DNA from: Chitinophaga pinensis
Lineage (GTDB): Bacteria; Bacteroidota; Bacteroidia; Flavobacteriales_D; Crocinitomicaceae
Length of the DNA stretch: 7,882 nt
Direction of reading: 5' to 3'
NCBI GenBank assembly: GCA_945870115.1
Contig: CAMBRH010000157.1
Coordinates: 1-7,882 of the forward strand
Shown here: piece after piece, positions 6,090 through 7,882 of the stretch
Layout of the letters: the number at the start of each line of letters is the position of its first letter
How positions within the stretch are numbered: the stretch's first letter is position 1
Position numbers and translations under genes: made by a program
The notes under the pieces: generated by a model
Seen by the model: the letters and a program-made list of their open reading frames with translations, nothing else
What the model was told of the DNA's origin: nothing
The model's database searches: none

Positions 6090-7259
6090 ATGTCAGATAT
6101 CCGTTACAATCTTAGAGGTGTTTCAGCAGGTAAAGAAGATGTTCACAACGCAATCAAAAATGTTGATAAGGGATTGTTTCCGCAAGCATTTTGTAAAATT
6201 GTACCAGATTATTTGACAGGAGATGAAGATTATTGTATTGTGATGCATGCTGATGGCGCCGGAACAAAATCGTCTTTGGCATACTCATATTGGAAAGAGA
6301 CTGGAGATATCTCCGTTTGGAAAGGAATAGCCCAAGATGCATTGATAATGAATATTGATGATTTGTTATGCGTTGGAGCAACTGATAATATTTTGCTTTC
6401 ATCTACCATTGGTAGAAATAAAAATTTAATCACAGGAGAAGTTATTTCCACTTTAATTAATGGAACAGAAGAATTATTAGAAGGTTTAAGAAATCAAGGA
6501 ATCGGAATTCAATCCACTGGCGGCGAAACGGCTGATGTTGGAGATTTAGTTAGAACAATTATTGTGGATTCAACAGTTGTTTGCAGAATGAAACGTTCGG
6601 ATGTGATATCGAATCATGCAATTGTTCCAGGAAACGTAATTGTTGGCTTGGCTTCTTTTGGTCAAGCAAGTTATGAAGATGAATACAATGGTGGCATGGG
6701 TAGTAATGGCTTAACTTCTGCAAGACATGATGTTTTCAATAAATCAATTGCCATTAAGTATCCTGAAAGCTATGATTCAAATGTGCCAGAAGATTTAGCA
6801 TATATAGGTTCAAAAAACTTGACTGATACAGTTGAAAATTCACCATTAAATGCAGGGAAATTAGTTTTGTCACCAACAAGAACGTATGCACCAATTATTA
6901 AAGCAATTTTAGATAAACATAGAAATAATATTTGTGGAATGGTTCATTGCAGTGGAGGTGCGCAAACCAAAGTGTTGCATTTTGTTGAAAATCTTCACAT
7001 TATAAAGAATAATTTATTTGAACTTCCTCCATTATTTAAAATGATTCAAGAAGAATCCAAAACTGATTGGAAGGAAATGTACAAAGTTTTTAACATGGGC
7101 CACAGAATGGAATTGTATGTTCCTAAAGAAATAGCACAATCCATTATTGAGATTTCACAATCATTTAATGTAGATGCCAAAATTATTGGCTGTGTTGAAG
7201 CATTTGAAGGAAAACAGGTGACAATTTCTTCAGAATTTGGAGAGTTTACTTATAATTAA
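6090..7259 (+). CDS. purM: Phosphoribosylformylglycinamidine cyclo-ligase, long PurM-like form (AIR synthetase)
   Basis: This is probably the ATP-dependent cytoplasmic enzyme that closes the imidazole ring of aminoimidazole ribonucleotide (purine step 5). Family features are HADGAGTKSSLA (53-64; compare TDGVGTKLRLA in E. coli PurM), MNIDDLLCVGATD (87-99), STGGETADVGD (142-152), GLASFGQASYE (186-196) with GSNGLTSAR (204-212), SPTRTYAPIIKAIL (261-274), MVHCSGGAQTK (284-294) and FNMGHRMELYV (334-344). At 389 residues it is some 40 longer than E. coli PurM. The extra length lies mainly in a loop region between SARH and SPTRTY (about 213-260). From memory, this long form next to prfA is the usual arrangement in Bacteroidota, often labelled AIR synthase-related. 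A related AIRS/PurM-fold ligase of other specificity is possible but less likely. It has its own -7 box and is followed 36 bases later by prfA. Confidence 0.8.
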   Translation: MSDIRYNLRGVSAGKEDVHNAIKNVDKGLFPQAFCKIVPDYLTGDEDYCIVMHADGAGTKSSLAYSYWKETGDISVWKGIAQDALIMNIDDLLCVGATDNILLSSTIGRNKNLITGEVISTLINGTEELLEGLRNQGIGIQSTGGETADVGDLVRTIIVDSTVVCRMKRSDVISNHAIVPGNVIVGLASFGQASYEDEYNGGMGSNGLTSARHDVFNKSIAIKYPESYDSNVPEDLAYIGSKNLTDTVENSPLNAGKLVLSPTRTYAPIIKAILDKHRNNICGMVHCSGGAQTKVLHFVENLHIIKNNLFELPPLFKMIQEESKTDWKEMYKVFNMGHRMELYVPKEIAQSIIEISQSFNVDAKIIGCVEAFEGKQVTISSEFGEFTYN

Positions 7260-7295
7260 TTTTAACAAAAGATTTACTAGAATACATATTTTATA

Positions 7296-7882
7296 ATGCA
7301 AGATTTACTTAAAAAATTAGAAGCAATTTCATATCGTTTTATAGAGGTTGGAACATTAATTGTCGATCCAGATATTATTTCTGATATGGATAGATATGTA
7401 AAATTAAGTAAAGAATACAGAGAATTGGAGGAAATTGTCATTGTATATAAAAAATACAAAGATGTTTTAGATAATTTAAAAAACACCAAAGAATTGTTGT
7501 CAACTGAGAAAGATCCAGAAATGCGGGAAATGGCAAAAATGGAAGTTGATGATTTAGAAAATAAAAGGCCTGATTTAGAAGAACAAATAAAAGTTTTGTT
7601 AATCCCAAAAGATCCAGAAGATGATAAAAATGCCATCATGGAAATTCGTGCAGGTACTGGAGGAGATGAAGCTTGTATTTTTGTTGAAGATATTTTTAGA
7701 ATGTACACCTTGTTTTTTAAAGAAATAGGATGGAAGTACGAAATTTTGAACATGCAAGAAAGTGCGACAAAAGGATACAAGGAAGTTTCAATGGAAATTG
7801 AAGGACTTGGAATTTATGGAATGTTGAAATTTGAATCTGGTGTTCATCGTGTGCAACGAGTTCCAGAAACAGAATCTCAAGG
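7296..7882 (+). CDS. prfA: Peptide chain release factor 1 (RF1), N-terminal part
   Basis: The gene runs off the right edge after 195 full codons of an expected 355-360. RF1 recognises UAG and UAA in the ribosomal A site and triggers peptide release. The visible part holds the N-terminal coiled-coil domain (about 1-100, rich in Lys and Glu), the EIRAGTGGDEACIF motif (116-129), ESATKGYKEV (155-164), FESGVHRVQRVP (179-190) and the stop-codon-reading tripeptide, here Pro-Glu-Thr (190-192). The catalytic GGQ loop lies beyond the window. RF1 is preferred over RF2 because of the PxT tripeptide (RF2 has SPF) and the absence of an RF2 frameshift site in the visible part. The ATG at 7296 gives the usual short N-terminus (MQDLLKKLE). 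No promoter is obvious in the 36 bases after purM, so cotranscription is likely. Confidence 0.96.
   Translation, partial: MQDLLKKLEAISYRFIEVGTLIVDPDIISDMDRYVKLSKEYRELEEIVIVYKKYKDVLDNLKNTKELLSTEKDPEMREMAKMEVDDLENKRPDLEEQIKVLLIPKDPEDDKNAIMEIRAGTGGDEACIFVEDIFRMYTLFFKEIGWKYEILNMQESATKGYKEVSMEIEGLGIYGMLKFESGVHRVQRVPETESQ

Noticed and set aside
6154..6451. Two overlapping minus-strand open frames inside purM
   Set aside because: Both lie within conserved PurM motifs on the other strand and show no domain or promoter.
7260..7295. Separate promoter for prfA
   Set aside because: No TAnnTTTG box is present in the 36-base gap; readthrough from purM is simpler.
7277..7780. 167-codon minus-strand open frame antisense to prfA
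   Set aside because: The forward frame is clearly RF1; the reverse frame is a low-complexity Ser/Ile/Phe shadow with no family motif.

Overview
The window looks like chromosomal DNA of a Bacteroidota bacterium, most probably a Flavobacterium-like member of the Flavobacteriia. The DNA is AT-rich, and three promoters carry the TAnnTTTG -7 box typical of the phylum, two of them with TTG exactly 19 bases upstream. Start codons sit in A-rich contexts without Shine-Dalgarno motifs. The OmpA protein carries the thrombospondin type 3 repeats common in flavobacterial OmpAs. Genus assignment is inference.

Left part (1-2088, + strand): the end of a surface-polysaccharide cluster. It holds the C-terminal part of a Wzy/WaaL-type polymerase or ligase, a DUF115/MptE-like protein that resembles sialyltransferase-fold glycosyltransferases, and a WecG/TagA/CpsF (GT26) glycosyltransferase with a TTG start. 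The genes overlap by 8 bases or lie 4 bases apart, so they are probably cotranscribed and translationally coupled.

Middle (2094-4523, - strand): a compact rfbA-rfbC-rfbB operon, with junctions overlapping by 4 and 8 bases. It converts glucose-1-phosphate plus dTTP to dTDP-4-keto-6-deoxyglucose and then to dTDP-4-keto-L-rhamnose. The final reductase (rfbD) is absent from the window. The operon converges on the glycosyltransferase operon with only 5 bases between stop codons, and a small AT-rich hairpin covers both stops.

Right part (4524-7882, + strand): a short divergent promoter region separates rfbA from an abundant-type outer-membrane OmpA protein, which ends at a clear intrinsic terminator. 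Then come a long-form PurM-like AIR synthetase with its own -7 box and the start of prfA (release factor 1), cut by the window end. These are housekeeping genes, so the window spans the boundary between an accessory glycan locus and core chromosome.

I see no CRISPR array, tRNA, rRNA, insertion sequence or prophage gene, and no convincing undescribed system. The points most worth checking are the probably leaderless rfbA mRNA, the back-to-back promoter pair, the sialyltransferase-like features of the DUF115 protein, the missing rfbD, and a Glu in the RfbA nucleotide-binding signature.
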